This document shows, piece after piece, positions 23,809 to 35,065 of a stretch of DNA of 60,000 bases. The stretch covers positions 9,984,001 to 10,044,000 of the forward strand of contig CM060733.1 in NCBI GenBank assembly GCA_030704615.1, written 5' to 3'. A model generated the notes under the pieces. That model was not told the origin of the DNA and searched no databases. It saw only the letters and a program-made list of their open reading frames with translations. The DNA comes from Takakia lepidozioides. Lineage: Eukaryota > Streptophyta > Takakiopsida > Takakiales > Takakiaceae. The number at the start of each line of letters is the position of its first letter. Positions within the stretch are counted from its first letter, which is position 1. The translations under genes and the position numbers were made by a program.

Positions 23809-26121
23809 TCAGAAAAGAACGAAAAGAAAAGCAGGGGAATGGATTGAGCGTGGAGTGGGTGACTTACAGCCTGCACAGAGGACGTATCGTACACGGACAC
23901 CATCAGCAATTTTCGTGCTACTGGTCTTCGTCACACACCAGGGGTGTCTATCATGCTTTCGATCCATGTCTGTTAACATCCCTGAGGCTTTGTTTGACGA
24001 AGTAACAGGTGAAAACTCGAAGATGACATTGCCATTGACTTCGGGAGGCAGATACGTTACCTTCCTGACTGGAAATTTGACATAGTCGAGAGCAGCCAGC
24101 TCGGAGCGAGAACCATCGAGGTGATTTTGCCGTAGGAGCTGCACAATGGACCGGGTTGGAGTTATGCTCGAGGGTACATGCGTAGCACCTGCAGAGACGT
24201 CCATGTCGGATTTGAACGACCGTGTGGAGGACATGGGGACCTCAATGCAGTCATCTTCCTCGTCGGAAATGTCAAATACGTCCACACGAGAAGCTATGGA
24301 GAAGGATGGAGAAAGGAGGGGAGCCAGTGTCGGGGAAGGCAGCAGAGTTGTGACTGGGTGGAGGGGCCCCGGCGTGCAGTTGGGAGACTGCTGCGTGAAG
24401 TATTGCGAGATCTGGAGGTTTGAGGAGCTAGAGGTCGACCAAGAGCCCATGGGGATGTAGTTGGGGTTGCCATAGTCTTCAATTCTCTTTCGATCGATTG
24501 CATCATTCTGCGCTTCAATTTCCATGTCCATATAGGCCTTAAGAACTATGAGGGCGTTTTTTAAGGTGTCATTGGACCTGGTTAGGACCTTGTTTGGAGT
24601 GTAAGGACCTTCAAAGTGGTCCGCCTCTGCCCATACCCCTGGGAGAGTGGTTCCAGTTTGAAGAAGCTGGTTTTCGTCCATGAGAGCCAAAATATTGGTG
24701 TTTGGAGACAAGTCTTGACAAAGCCCAGGGAAGGCCTCAACGTAGGAGCCCCAAGTGACCAAAGAGTGAGAGAAAAGAGAGTAGAGAGGGAGGTTGGAGT
24801 TGAGATAGGCCTGAATCTTGTTGTAGAGGGTCGGGTTAGGGGAGCTGTCCATGGGGCTCTTAGCTATGAATGAGTGGATGTCCTGCACCGAGATCCATAT
24901 TGAGTCAAAGTGCATATTGTCCCTGGCAGTGACCCTGAAAGCTAGGTTGGGTTTCCTTCTGAAAATCATCGGGGTAAGACAAGTGGCGACTGGATCTTCC
25001 CTGGTGATTAGCTGCGAACAGCCTTTGAGAGAGAGCGAAGGAAATGTTCCCAGAGTGGCGCAAATTTTGGCAATTGTAGGGTTATGTGCCAGCGGTGAGG
25101 GGCGATGAAGTGGTGTATGTGCTTGCTCCACTGGGTGCTTGGTGATGCTGTTGGGGCATGCTTTCCCTTTGTTCTTGGCCTGTTCCATCTCCCAACTGAT
25201 AATCCCTGGAATTGGAATGGGGGTGGGCATTGAAGGAAGTGTTGCTGGAAGGTGGGCTTTGAGGATATCTGAAGAAGAGGAGCCTTGGATGCTTGCAGCT
25301 TGGAGCTCAGAGATGATGGGGCCCTTGCCTCTGTGGGATTTGGAAGCTGGTGCAGAGGAGGCCTCAATGACCATAGGGTCCTCAATTAGCCTTCTTTTCC
25401 TTGTTGGCGGGGAGGTAGAGATTTGATTGACTGCACTATCCCAAGCATGGTTGCACCGATCATGGGTAGGCATCTGGTCAACTTTCTCTAGCGAGAGTGG
25501 GTGACATAGGGAGGACTCCTTGTGATTGATTGGAATTCCTGGGTGGGGATCTGTGGTAGGAGCTGAATTTTGAATAATTTCGGTGCTTCCGTGCCCAGCC
25601 TGTGGGTTGTTCATTCTCCTCCTTTTCAGCTTGGGGCACCCTGCCTTGAGGTGCCCAAATTTTCCACAGTAATAACATGCCGAAGCTGCCGTGTCCTCGG
25701 ACACTTTCACAGAAAAATAATTGTCTTGATTGTCAATTGGTAGCCTGATGGATTCAGGAAGTTCCTGATCGTTGGGCATTAGCACCACAATCTTAGGGAA
25801 TCCGTTTTCATTCGCCTTTGATGAAATGGTTGCCCCTCTCCATGTTGGGTGCTGTTGCAGTGAGGCAGTGTATGTATCATTGTCAAAGACCGCTAGACAT
25901 CCCAAAAAAGCACCAAAATAATTACCTATAGCCGGTAAGCTCAAGAGGTATTGGTCAGGAATGTAAGGCAACGATATGATCCTTGGGCTCCAAATCTTGC
26001 CATTCCTGTTTCCCATGCATATAGACCATGGGAAAATATTGACGTTAAGCCCATGCAGATGAGGATTGAACGCTTGGGCTTTGTCTGCTGCCTCTTTGGT
26101 TGTTCTCATACTGAGCTGCAT
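23809..26121 (-). CDS. LINE ORF1: nucleic-acid-binding protein with CCHC zinc knuckle
   Basis: An open frame of 770 residues. The zinc knuckle CYYCGKFGHLKAGC (CX2CX4HX4C) is at residues 149-162 and is followed by a basic stretch KLKRRR. The region before it resembles the DUF4283-type N-terminus of plant L1 ORF1 proteins; the long C-terminal part is Ser/Pro-rich. A second frame (26716-26045) reads on as a Pro-rich N-terminus, so a frameshift near 26110 may have split the original protein. ORF1p binds element RNA in ribonucleoprotein particles. This is the best preserved part of the element. Confidence 0.75.
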   Translation of the reverse strand: MQLSMRTTKEAADKAQAFNPHLHGLNVNIFPWSICMGNRNGKIWSPRIISLPYIPDQYLLSLPAIGNYFGAFLGCLAVFDNDTYTASLQQHPTWRGATISSKANENGFPKIVVLMPNDQELPESIRLPIDNQDNYFSVKVSEDTAASACYYCGKFGHLKAGCPKLKRRRMNNPQAGHGSTEIIQNSAPTTDPHPGIPINHKESSLCHPLSLEKVDQMPTHDRCNHAWDSAVNQISTSPPTRKRRLIEDPMVIEASSAPASKSHRGKGPIISELQAASIQGSSSSDILKAHLPATLPSMPTPIPIPGIISWEMEQAKNKGKACPNSITKHPVEQAHTPLHRPSPLAHNPTIAKICATLGTFPSLSLKGCSQLITREDPVATCLTPMIFRRKPNLAFRVTARDNMHFDSIWISVQDIHSFIAKSPMDSSPNPTLYNKIQAYLNSNLPLYSLFSHSLVTWGSYVEAFPGLCQDLSPNTNILALMDENQLLQTGTTLPGVWAEADHFEGPYTPNKVLTRSNDTLKNALIVLKAYMDMEIEAQNDAIDRKRIEDYGNPNYIPMGSWSTSSSSNLQISQYFTQQSPNCTPGPLHPVTTLLPSPTLAPLLSPSFSIASRVDVFDISDEEDDCIEVPMSSTRSFKSDMDVSAGATHVPSSITPTRSIVQLLRQNHLDGSRSELAALDYVKFPVRKVTYLPPEVNGNVIFEFSPVTSSNKASGMLTDMDRKHDRHPWCVTKTSSTKIADGVRVRYVLCAGCKSPTPRSIHSPAFLFVLF

Positions 26122-26716
26122 CTAAGTCAATCTGGTTGAGCTCCAGTGGGACGAGTGGGTGGTCTCTGGCGATTGCAGACTGCAGGGCAGTAGAGTTTGA
26201 AGGGGAATCTTCCGAGAGATCCGTGGGCAGGCTGCCTGGAATGGGCAGGCTCGGGGAATCTGAGTGGGGCCCGGAAGAGATCCCTGCAGCACCATTGTGA
26301 ATGGGGGGCCCCGAGGGAGGGCCTGGAGCGAACTGAGGTGGGGGACGGTTTGCCTGAGACGAACTATGCGCAATGAGACCCATGGAATGAGTTTGATGCG
26401 CAATGAAGAAGCTTGTCCCCGTTGACGGATGGAGTCTGCGAGGATCCGAAAATCTGGGGCCTTGACCTGGTGGATGGGTTGCCGGATTGAAGGCCTTGTG
26501 AGGGAAGGGCGCCATGGAGAGGAAGCGAGCTGAAGCCACATGAGAGGGAGCTGGAGGAGAAGGAGGGGAGGGGCAATTGAGAGGATAACAAGAATCAACT
26601 AGCCAGATGCGTGCAAAAGGGTCCCATGCGAACTTGCAGGCACCTGAGGCTGGCCAAGCGAGGAAAGGCGAGAAGAAGGACTGGAGGAAAGGGCGCAAGC
26701 TGAAAAACGGGCCCAA

Positions 26717-27529
26717 ACTGATCAGCTGCTATAGCGAAGCACATGCAGGGGCTTAGGGGTGAGTTAGTGAAGGTGGCTCCTAGGAAACCGAAACGATCAT
26801 TTCCATGATGAAAAAGGTAGGGATCGGATTGGCCAGGATGTTATGGCAGGGGATCAGGGGGGGGGGACTTATGTACTTGGCGGCTGCGCTTTAGGGAGAA
26901 TTAATAGAGGTGAGCTGAGAAGCATACGGCTAAGTATGCAACTCTGATGAAGATAGACAGGCTCGTCATGACAGCCGCTTAGATCCGGTGATTGGGATGG
27001 GGCTTGTCGATGGCACCAAGTATTATGTTCGGGAAGAATCGTGAGGTACAACATTAGCTTGTTTGGGACTTAGAGGCGATAGTGGGGAGGAAGGGGAGCC
27101 CAAGTGCTGGGGTTGAAGAGGTGTGGAGGCTGTCGGCGAAGCTTGCACACACCGCGCCTTGCGGAGCTCTTCTTCTTCCTCCATCGCCAGATCATATATT
27201 TTACAAAGATATTAACCTTTAAATTCTTGTAGAATAAATTTATGTTAGCTAATTCGCTTTCACAAACCTGAAAACCTGGCCTGAAAACTTTAAATTTTCT
27301 GCCACAAGCACCCAATGCATGTAGCACCTGGATGATCTCCATCGTCCTATGGACGTGCTCAGATATGCACGATTACAGAACTACTCACCGTCAGATCCTG
27401 AAGATCGTAAGGACGAGATTGCGCGCCGAAGAGAGGAGCTAGAATCGGCTAAGTCCCCTGGCTGAGCTCAACACTGTCACAGTGAAACCCTAGCGTGCAG
27501 ATGGAGATGGCGGGTGCCTGTTTGTGCAG
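26717..27529. other. Unassigned stretch between LINE and SnRK1 exons
   Basis: A minus frame at 27342-27070 begins MEIIQVLHALG and has a donor-like site after about 25 residues. A plus frame at 27351-27464 begins MDVLRYARLQNYSPSDPEDR and could be a short coding exon. I recognise neither. The kinase exons that should precede the SnRK1 exon at 27530 are absent here. Confidence 0.35.
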
Positions 27530-30500
27530 GGTGGCATTTACACGCTACCAAGCCATTTGTCGCCGGGAGCAAGGGATCTGATTCCACGTATGCTACTGGT
27601 GGACCCGATGAAGCGGGTTATTATTCCTGAGGTTCGCCAGCATCCTTCGTTTCAATCTCACTTGCCTCGTTATCCTCCTCCTAATACCATACAGTAAGCT
27701 AACAGGTACACTCTCTCTGAGAGTAGCTGAAGTTGAGATGTTGCATCTAGTGTCCACATATCCATAGCAGGCTAGTTACTATCAACTTGATTTCAGCTGT
27801 GCTCGAAGAGAACACTGGTGAGCAAAGAAATGTTACCAAAGCCTGCATGTCTACCTATGTGTGGAAGTCATAATTCTTGTGCTGGTTTATGAGAAACAAT
27901 TTGAACATGTGTAGTGGTTGACGTGTGCGGAAATATGTGTGCAGATCGATGAAGACATTCTCCAGGAAGTGGTGCTTTTAGGGTTCGACCGATCTCAGCT
28001 TGTTGACTCCTTATTTAATCGTGTCAAAATAATGTACAGACTTTTTCCAGTAGGCATGGCTTTATAACATGGCTTCAAGTTGGTGGATTGTTGTGGTGCT
28101 ATACAAAACTGAGATCTGAGTTTGATTATATATTTCTCCTGTCGACAGCAGCTTCCATGGATTCCTCATTCTACTTGTAGTAGCTTCTCAACTAAGTCTA
28201 GGGTCTATTTCTCGATTTATCTTTATCTGTTGTTCCATTTCCATGGCTTGACTGATGTAGTCGGAAAGGCTGGTATAGTTTTGATTATGCCTAAGCAGGT
28301 CAGTCTGCTGGTCCATATTTGCTCGCAGTTGGATCATCTGTATGAAGTGTGGAGTTTACCAGACGAGTGGGCACTGGCATCTTTTTGGGATTAAAGGTTG
28401 GAACATTGACAGTTAGCTTGCCTGATGCAGGCAAATGTGGCATATTATCTAATGCTAGATAACAGGCGTCATCTATCTAATGGCTATCTTGGGGCTGAGT
28501 TTGAAGAAGCCAAGGTGAGTTGCAGTTGAACTGAATGAGGAACTTGTTATGGACATTTAGCATGGACCTGGGGCATGTAAGTAGCTTGTGCCCACCTATG
28601 GCTGCAATTATCTTATTGTCAAAGAGGCTGACAACCTGTCCTTGATACATGGTCACTGCAACAAAAGGGAAATTAAGCATACAGGGCATTCGAGTTATTG
28701 TTAGTTTGGCACAACTTTTGCATCAACATGTCCTGCCTTGACTGTTCAAAATTTGTGGTACTCTTTCAGAGATGTCACGTGACCTTTCAAGCTGGGTTGT
28801 ATATGCTTTTGGCAGGTTTGCAGTTTTGTTGGGTGCCTACGTGAGCCTTGGGAAGGTGATGCTGTTTCTGTTAGTCAGTGGAAGATAGGTCTAAAGAAAT
28901 TTGATGGTTATGGTGATAGTTGGATGTCAGTTATATGTTGACACTCATTGCTTTGAGAAGGATGGACATGCAGGAACACCTGATCCCCATGTTACCCATG
29001 CATTTCATGTGCTCAACTCCCTTGGGGAGACCTTCCTAAGTGAAGGTACTGGTGCATACAACTAGTATGGATCGGCGGGGTCCATCTCCTTCTCTTTTAC
29101 AACATAGGGTGGCCGCAGAGCGAAAGTGGGCTTTGGGTCTTCAGGTACCTTCATATCCTCCCACTCCCACTATCTGTCTGTTTTCTCCAAACCTGCAAGA
29201 CAATTTGATTCCAGGAGGCTGTAACTGTCGACCTGAAACCGTTTGACATTGTCTCATGTATCTCACTTACCAAATGCAAGGGTAGATTCTCCCAGTGTAC
29301 TTGTATTTCATGTACTTGTTGATGGTGTTCTATTTACTGGTCTAGGATTTCAATTGAAGACCCACGCTCGAAGCACAGGCAGTGTCGCTATCTGCGCGAT
29401 GGAATATTTCCCTATCGACACCCCAACCATGTAACCGTTAAGAGACAGTAAGGTTCCAGCAGATAAGCCTGGTGGTTGGTTAGTAATACCATGGCCGCAC
29501 TGTGGGGAGTCCTGAGAGCCACTCTTATGGCCATGTTTCACCCAGCAGCCTCGACTTTTTGTCACCACAAAATTGGGAAGATAGTATAACAGAATCCTTC
29601 CTCATTTTCCTTGAAGTGGTCAATATCCTAGTCAAGGGGTGCACTATCACTCACACCTGGTGACATGCCAGTAAGGACCATGTGGATCAGGCCAACATGT
29701 TGCAATATTAGTTCCAAAAAATTGAGGTGGAAACTTGATGGCCTGTTTGGTTTATAAGAATTGAGCATCATTTCTAAGTGTTTCATTTTGGATTTGGCTG
29801 TCTGTGAATATAACCATCAATCACAGTCCCAATCCAATCCAAAAGAGATAATCACAGAGGTCTTAAAGGCACTTCGGGAGCTGGACATTGGCTGGAAGAA
29901 GATGGGGGCCTATAATGTAAAGTGCCGGTGGGTGGCACCGGTGCCAACCCAAAGCGTGAAAAGCCTTGCAAGTGATGGCCTTTTTGATTCGCCCATGGCA
30001 GGATCTGTCTATAAGGTGTCCTCTGTCCACTGGATAGCTGACCCTCGAGGAGGTGGCAATGAGTGTTGAGTTTTGAGCCCAGTGATAGCGGAGCAGGAGT
30101 TGAAAAGAATCTTGTCAAGTTTGAAGTTCAGGTAAGCTTGTTCCAACTTGTCGCTTATGTGATCTCTAAGGCTAAAGCTCCCTATAGAAAACCCAGTGGT
30201 TAGTGCCCCTTATGGTTTCCTTGGGTGGTGGGGGGGTCAATCCTGTTGTGACCTATACAGCTGTGGATGGGAACAGTCCATTGTAGAATTGAGGTTCTTA
30301 AGATACCTGGTCTCACCGTGTGTTGCTGTTGCATGGATGTAAACAATCTGATAATGGCTGATTATGACACAGGCTTAAAAGGATGTTTTGGTAGTTTGTG
30401 CTGTCAGGTGGAAAAAAAGAGCAAAACTGATCAGAAAGGGTAACATGAAGGATTGGTAGAGTGCAGGTGTACAAAATGCGGGAGGAGAAGTACTTGCTGG

Positions 30501-30568
30501 ACCTGCAAAGAGTGGATAGTCTCTGGCTATAACATGTGCAGGATTTCACTTCACAGCTAGATGTAGCT
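27530..30568 (+). pseudogene. SnRK1-alpha (KIN10/SNF1-type) pseudogene without kinase core
   Basis: Exons still recognisable: 27530-27705 (IYTLPSHLSPGARDLIPRML, VDPMKRVIIPEVRQH), 27945-28031 (IDEDILQEVVLLGFD, UBA-like), 28431-28514 (MLDNRRHLSNGYLGAEFEEA), about 28960-29144 (ERKWALGLQ), 29827-30126 (PKEIITEVLKALRELDIGWK, then VEKNLVKFEVQ) and from 30467 (VYKMREEKYLLDLQRVD). This is the end of the kinase domain, the autoinhibitory UBA and the C-terminal regulatory domain of plant SnRK1. Damage: TAA at 27695 where the family has Q, a phase error between exons 1 and 2, a frameshift near 30065, loss of three residues after LPRY, HPSF for HPWF, and a degraded last exon. Introns are kept, so it arose by DNA-level duplication or gene decay, not retroposition. 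Confidence 0.8.
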
Positions 30569-30839
30569 GATGACTGCTTTTTGATGGCTTCACGGTGCAT
30601 CCTTTACTGCCCCAACTTACTTGTGCCCACAACAATGTTACCTCCACTCTTTGATTGTGCAATGACTGGCATCACTATCCACCACAGGTCTTTTGCCCTG
30701 CCATATTGTACCAAACAGGATCCCTGTTTCACTTGTAGCATTTCTCCTGAAACCTTAGTGACCTTTACAACATTTTTAAAGCTTTTTGCCAGTGGAGGAC
30801 GAAGATGTAGTCCACGTTCCTGCTCCAGCGGATGAGGAT

Positions 30840-31260
30840 ATTTGAGTTTCACAGTTTTGTTGCTCTTCTGTAGTTCACTCTCTCCCAATTATGTGAATAT
30901 TGCTACATGCAATTTCAATTGTGATCTTTTAATTGACGCAATGGTGCTGCTGTATGCAATGAGGTTGTCTTCTTTGCACACACACACAAGGGGGGCTAAT
31001 TCCCAGGGAAAACACCAACCGACCAAGAGGAGTGGATTAAAGCGCATGGGGCAAACCTCACAGGGGAAAAACCCCAAGGCCTATCACTCAAGGGGAAAAA
31101 TCACACATTAGGAGAAAATAACCCACCGAAGAAAAACTGCAAAGGGAAAAAAACCAAAGAGGGGAAAATCCCACAGTGGAACCCATCAAAGCAAAACCAC
31201 AGAAGGGAAAAGAAACACACGAAAAACCCCACGGAAAATCCACGAGGTTTTTTTCCCAAA
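30840..31260 (+). repeat. Degenerate GGGGAAAA-type short repeats
   Basis: From about 31010 to 31245 the sequence repeats short units close to GGGGAAAAnCCCAC every 15-25 nt, with little else. It directly precedes the kelch frame. It may be a decayed tandem array or part of an LTR leader; I see no coding sense in it. Confidence 0.55.
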
Positions 31261-31347
31261 AGGTTGCAAGGGAAAGCCCACCAGATTCCCTCCGTTGCAC
31301 AGTTCCCTGTGACTTGTTCTTTTCAAGCACTCGCTAAAAGGGGGAAA

Positions 31348-32253
31348 ATGTTATTATTCGACCTCTGGACATTTGATACTCAGTCAAATGGACATCTGAT
31401 ACTTGGTCTTCCATTGGATTTCGAAGGGCTTCCATTTGCAGTCGCTGAAGGCCTCGTGTGCTTTTGTGGGTGGGTGACCAAGACGATGACTTCACGAATA
31501 TATATATGTAATCCTCTTACAAAAGCTTGGCCGGAACTCCCTCCCCTTCCTGAAGCGCATGCGACGTTTCCCCGAATGTTTCATATGATGATGGATAGCC
31601 ATACCAGGAATTACACCCTCATTGTAGGACGGTCTCCATCAGGTGCAAACAGTTTAGATTCAATCAGTGTACATCACATCGCAGTCTATAACTCCGGAAC
31701 CAACCGCTGGAGCAGCTGGAGCACAACCGATGGTGGGAATGCTTCGTTGTTTGGAACTCTCCCAAACAATCTCAACAAAAGCATTTACTGTAAGGAGGTT
31801 CATGATGCCACAGGATGCAATTCAGGCGTAAGGATTTTGGACATCCAAACGGGAGTATGGGGTGACCTCCCAAAGTTACCACCTTCACCTGATGTTGAGT
31901 GTATAACCCTAGAGCAAAGCAGCAATGGGCGTGTCTTCACGTTTACTACCCCCGAGGAGGGTGTGTGGGAATTTCGAAGAACGGAGCAGAGGTGGGCGAG
32001 GATCACATGTCTCCCCGAGCGTCGTGACTACTACCATGATCACATTTTCTTTGTTTGTGGCGATGTGCTTCTACTGGTGGAACGAGCTATTGATGAAGTG
32101 TTATGGGAGTGTGACATACACCGGCGGACTGTAACGTACAACACGTCCAAGGATGAGTGGCGTGAGTTACACAAAGAAGTGGATCGCTCCTTCGATAGGG
32201 CATTTTTGCATGGAGGATTTATGATTGAATGTAGGTTGGATGCAAAACCCTGA
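31348..32253 (+). CDS. Kelch-type C-terminal half of an F-box protein, F-box not found
   Basis: Open frame from the ATG at 31348 (open further up to 31264 without ATG). It has the plant F-box/kelch pattern: a first blade VAEGLVCFCGW, then YICNPLTKAWPELPPLPEAH, VYNSGTNRWSSW, LDIQTGVWGDLPKLPP, TPEEGVWEFRRTEQRWARI and YNTSKDEWRELHKEV, a beta-propeller that would hold substrate in an SCF ubiquitin ligase. An acceptor-like site at 31327 (TTTTCAAG) suggests an upstream exon, but no F-box exon is seen in the 700 bp before it. The frame has no stops over 300 codons, so it is either intact with a distant first exon or a recently truncated copy. Confidence 0.65.
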   Translation: MLLFDLWTFDTQSNGHLILGLPLDFEGLPFAVAEGLVCFCGWVTKTMTSRIYICNPLTKAWPELPPLPEAHATFPRMFHMMMDSHTRNYTLIVGRSPSGANSLDSISVHHIAVYNSGTNRWSSWSTTDGGNASLFGTLPNNLNKSIYCKEVHDATGCNSGVRILDIQTGVWGDLPKLPPSPDVECITLEQSSNGRVFTFTTPEEGVWEFRRTEQRWARITCLPERRDYYHDHIFFVCGDVLLLVERAIDEVLWECDIHRRTVTYNTSKDEWRELHKEVDRSFDRAFLHGGFMIECRLDAKP

Positions 32254-34153
32254 TCAGATACTTGTGACGCGTTGATTTGTGAGAGATGCATCACTCAATT
32301 TTGTGACAGGCACGCCACATCTATTGTAGTTTTGATCCATCGTTTGACAGTTTTCTTGCAAGTTTGTGATGATCAAAGGACTGTAACAAATGTTGAAGAG
32401 GGTGCTCATGACAGTGTGGGCTGTACCGACATTGCAAATATCTCTTCAAAGGTAAGTTAGTACTGTGGCCTCTACGCACTGTGTACAGAGGGACAATGTT
32501 AAGAAAAGATTTATGAATGTGATTGCCACCCATTTTGCCAACAGTCTCTAGGGTTTACAATGATTACAGGGAATATTATGACCATCAGGGTATTTATGTG
32601 TGAGAGAAAGCTAAGAGAGGCAGAAAGTGCATTTCTCTTTGTTTCCTGTAAGTTAGACTCAAAATACATGAAAACAAGGAAAGTTCAAGTATTTTAGTTG
32701 GCATGCATGGAACTTGGCCATTTTGTGCTGTGTAGGTGCATTTGTCCGTCATTTAGTATTCCATGTTGCATACCAATAGGGCAGTGAACTCCTTACCTGG
32801 TTTCCATAAGGCAGACGAAGGGGAAAACAAATATCTGGAATTGTCTTGGGAGACAGCTTGCCCCTGACAGCAATGCCCCATATGGTCAATTTCTTAGTTC
32901 ACTTCATAACTCCATTCCAGCGGAGGGGGGGGAGGAAAAGAAAGTGTATGATACTTCCACTGAGAGCCAATTGGCCAATGAGAGATAGAGAAGATGGAAA
33001 ATATGAGGGAGAGACTGACGAGAAGTAGCCAAGGCTCACGCAGGCAAGCTAACTTCATGATGAAGGCTGGGCTTGGGAGCCAAGTAGCTGCCTCATGCTC
33101 AGGAGGCCAGTACATGCTTACAGGAAGTACTACGACCGTCGGGGTATTTATGTGGGAGAGAGAGCTGAGGGAGGCAGCAATTGTCTCTATTTCCTATAGT
33201 CTGAGTATTCCCTAGTGCACACTTGTTTTCTCCTTTGTAGTCTCACAAACTTACTACCGTATTGGACAAGTTTGCAATATCAATACCTATCTCGATAGAG
33301 ATAAAGGATTCACAATGCATTTATGTAGTAAAACTTGCTCATAAGCAGATGAACAAGCTAATTAGCCCTTAAAAGCGAACAAAAACCTGGGTGCAGTGTG
33401 AAAAGGGCCCTTGGAGTCGGCGATACTTGATTGTTGTAGTCTGTGAGTAGAGTCAGGCTACATCCAATCCTTGTCGTGCTGCTTCTCAACATCATGTGGG
33501 GGTGTGCTACAGGCTGAAACGTAAAGAAATTTGTCCACATTCCAAGGGTTGTGATACATTCGCTGATTTCATCTAACAAGGCTGCATCAGAAACGTGGAG
33601 CCCTAAGCGGCAGGGGTTTTTGTTTGAGAACTATGGCCACCATCACCTTAGGACAAATGGTGTAAGACCCAACTATTCAATAGGGAATGATGAACCATAA
33701 AGAAAATTTAACTTAGTAGGTGATCGTTATGGGGTGGCTCATGTAATGTCTTCACCGGTGAATCATTGGCAAGATCGAGGCTTGGCTATATCACTGGGAC
33801 AAATAACTTTCTATTATGTGTAAATGATTGGGGTTCAATAGATATAGATATATGGCTTATGGTATCTCCCTGCTCCTTACAGAGAGTTTCACACTTCAGT
33901 GCTATCAATACACTTCACTTCTCTTCTGAGGGAGGCCATGTCTCGGGCAATTTGGAGTCCTATTCTTACGATGGGATGGATTGAAGAGCCTCACCCTAGA
34001 GTTCAATGGCACCAAAATACTGTGGCTTATGATGAACTTCAACTCAAGATGCTCAGGAGTGTCAATTTGACATGAAGCGTGCTGAAAGCAAGAGTGTAAT
34101 GATGCATAAGCGAGTGGGCGTAGAAGGGCCCTACAGAGCAGCCATTCTTTTAG
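32254..34153. other. Intergenic stretch with a diverged direct repeat
   Basis: Segments 32566-32640 and 33117-33190 share GGGTATTTATGTG followed by GAGAGA, AGCT and GAGGCAG, a direct repeat about 550 bp apart. The frame at 32994-33215 includes the second copy but has no known motif. The rest, to 34153, shows no supported gene. Confidence 0.5.
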
Positions 34154-34398
34154 AGGCGAATAATCGCCAGATTTCGACCTCAAAAAATAAAATCGAATAT
34201 TCTGCCGCAAATCCACTGTTTTTTCATGGATGAAATCGCCAAATTTCTCCAAATACAAAATAAATTATGGATGAATTCACCAAATATAGATGATATAATG
34301 GATGATGGCACATATGTGGATGAATTACAGTGGCTGAACAGAATAAATGGCTATTTCCTGCAAAACTCTGTAGCCACTCGTGCTGTTTTCCAAATTTC
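34154..34398 (+). repeat. Dispersed ~250-bp repeat, copy 2
   Basis: Matches the reverse complement of 11075-11328, with landmarks ATCGCCAGATTTCGACCTCA, ATGGATGAAATCGCCAAAT and CTCTGTAGCCACTCGTGCTG. The two copies are about 23 kb apart and inverted. Sequence diverges on both sides of the match, which sets the element length near 245-255 bp. Confidence 0.8.
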
Positions 34399-35065
34399 TT
34401 AAGAAAAACACTGCTACTGAGGCAGAGAGGTGTGCCTTTTGTCTGTGCATGAATGAATGCTCATTCCTGGCACCCCTAGCTATTACTATATATCCACATT
34501 CCCTGGTTTCGGCAGATATTGCGCTGTTGTCTAACGTGGACACACGAAATGGCAGCATGCAATGTACTTACATACAACCGTCACTTCGCCTTGCACACCT
34601 CTTTATAAAGATACGAGTTCTCGCAGTCCGAGTTCTCTAGTTCCTCTCAACAATACAAAAATAAAGTTGATCTTGAATGACTGATTAATGCGCCAAGCCC
34701 AGGTTTTAAACCTCATTAAGGCGTGCGAAACTTACTGTTTGAACTTTGAACGTTTGAGTCAAGCTGAAACTCATCAGCAAATGGGACCCGGCAGTCTTAC
34801 ATTGAGCAAGGTAGACTTACATTTCAAACAACAATATACTAACCTCAGCTGCCATGAGCATATAAGCGCCACCATAATGAAGGCCCGCAACTCAAAAAAG
34901 GAGACCAATTGGTAGCTTGCAGGAGGGAGCTCAAAAGAATGAAGATCTATCGTTTCCAAGTTTATTGAGTTATATATATGATTTCCTACAGCTGTCTGGA
35001 GGATAAGCTTTCTTTCGCTGTAACGGCTAAGACGATCTCTAAAGCTTCTGTGATGAGAGGACTTT
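34399..35065. other. Intergenic stretch, nothing recognised
   Basis: Short frames only (for example 34688-34915). Probably includes the 3' UTR of the TPD1-like gene. Confidence 0.4.

Larger units (their letters stand above)
18848..26716 (-). mobile_element. Decayed L1-type non-LTR retrotransposon (LINE)
   Basis: Read on the minus strand, the parts come in L1 order: ORF1 with a CCHC knuckle (26121-23809), an APE-type endonuclease (about 23405-22784), reverse transcriptase (22053-20836), and the thumb and zf-RVT C-terminus (20646-18848). Frames are broken by nonsense codons and at least one frameshift. About 730 bp between endonuclease and RT (22075-22783) is not LINE and contains an F-box fragment on the other strand. 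No poly-A tail or target duplication could be placed, so the ends are approximate. Two insertions side by side are an alternative to one interrupted element. Confidence 0.85.

Noticed and set aside
27695-27697. Rescue of the SnRK1 TAA by RNA editing
   Set aside because: U-to-C editing is known from organelles of some seedless plants, not nuclear mRNA, and other frameshifts are present.
22302-32253. Single F-box gene with its F-box at 22.3 kb and kelch part at 31.3 kb
   Set aside because: Both are on the plus strand, but a SnRK1 relic and half a LINE lie between, and no usable donor follows the F-box fragment.
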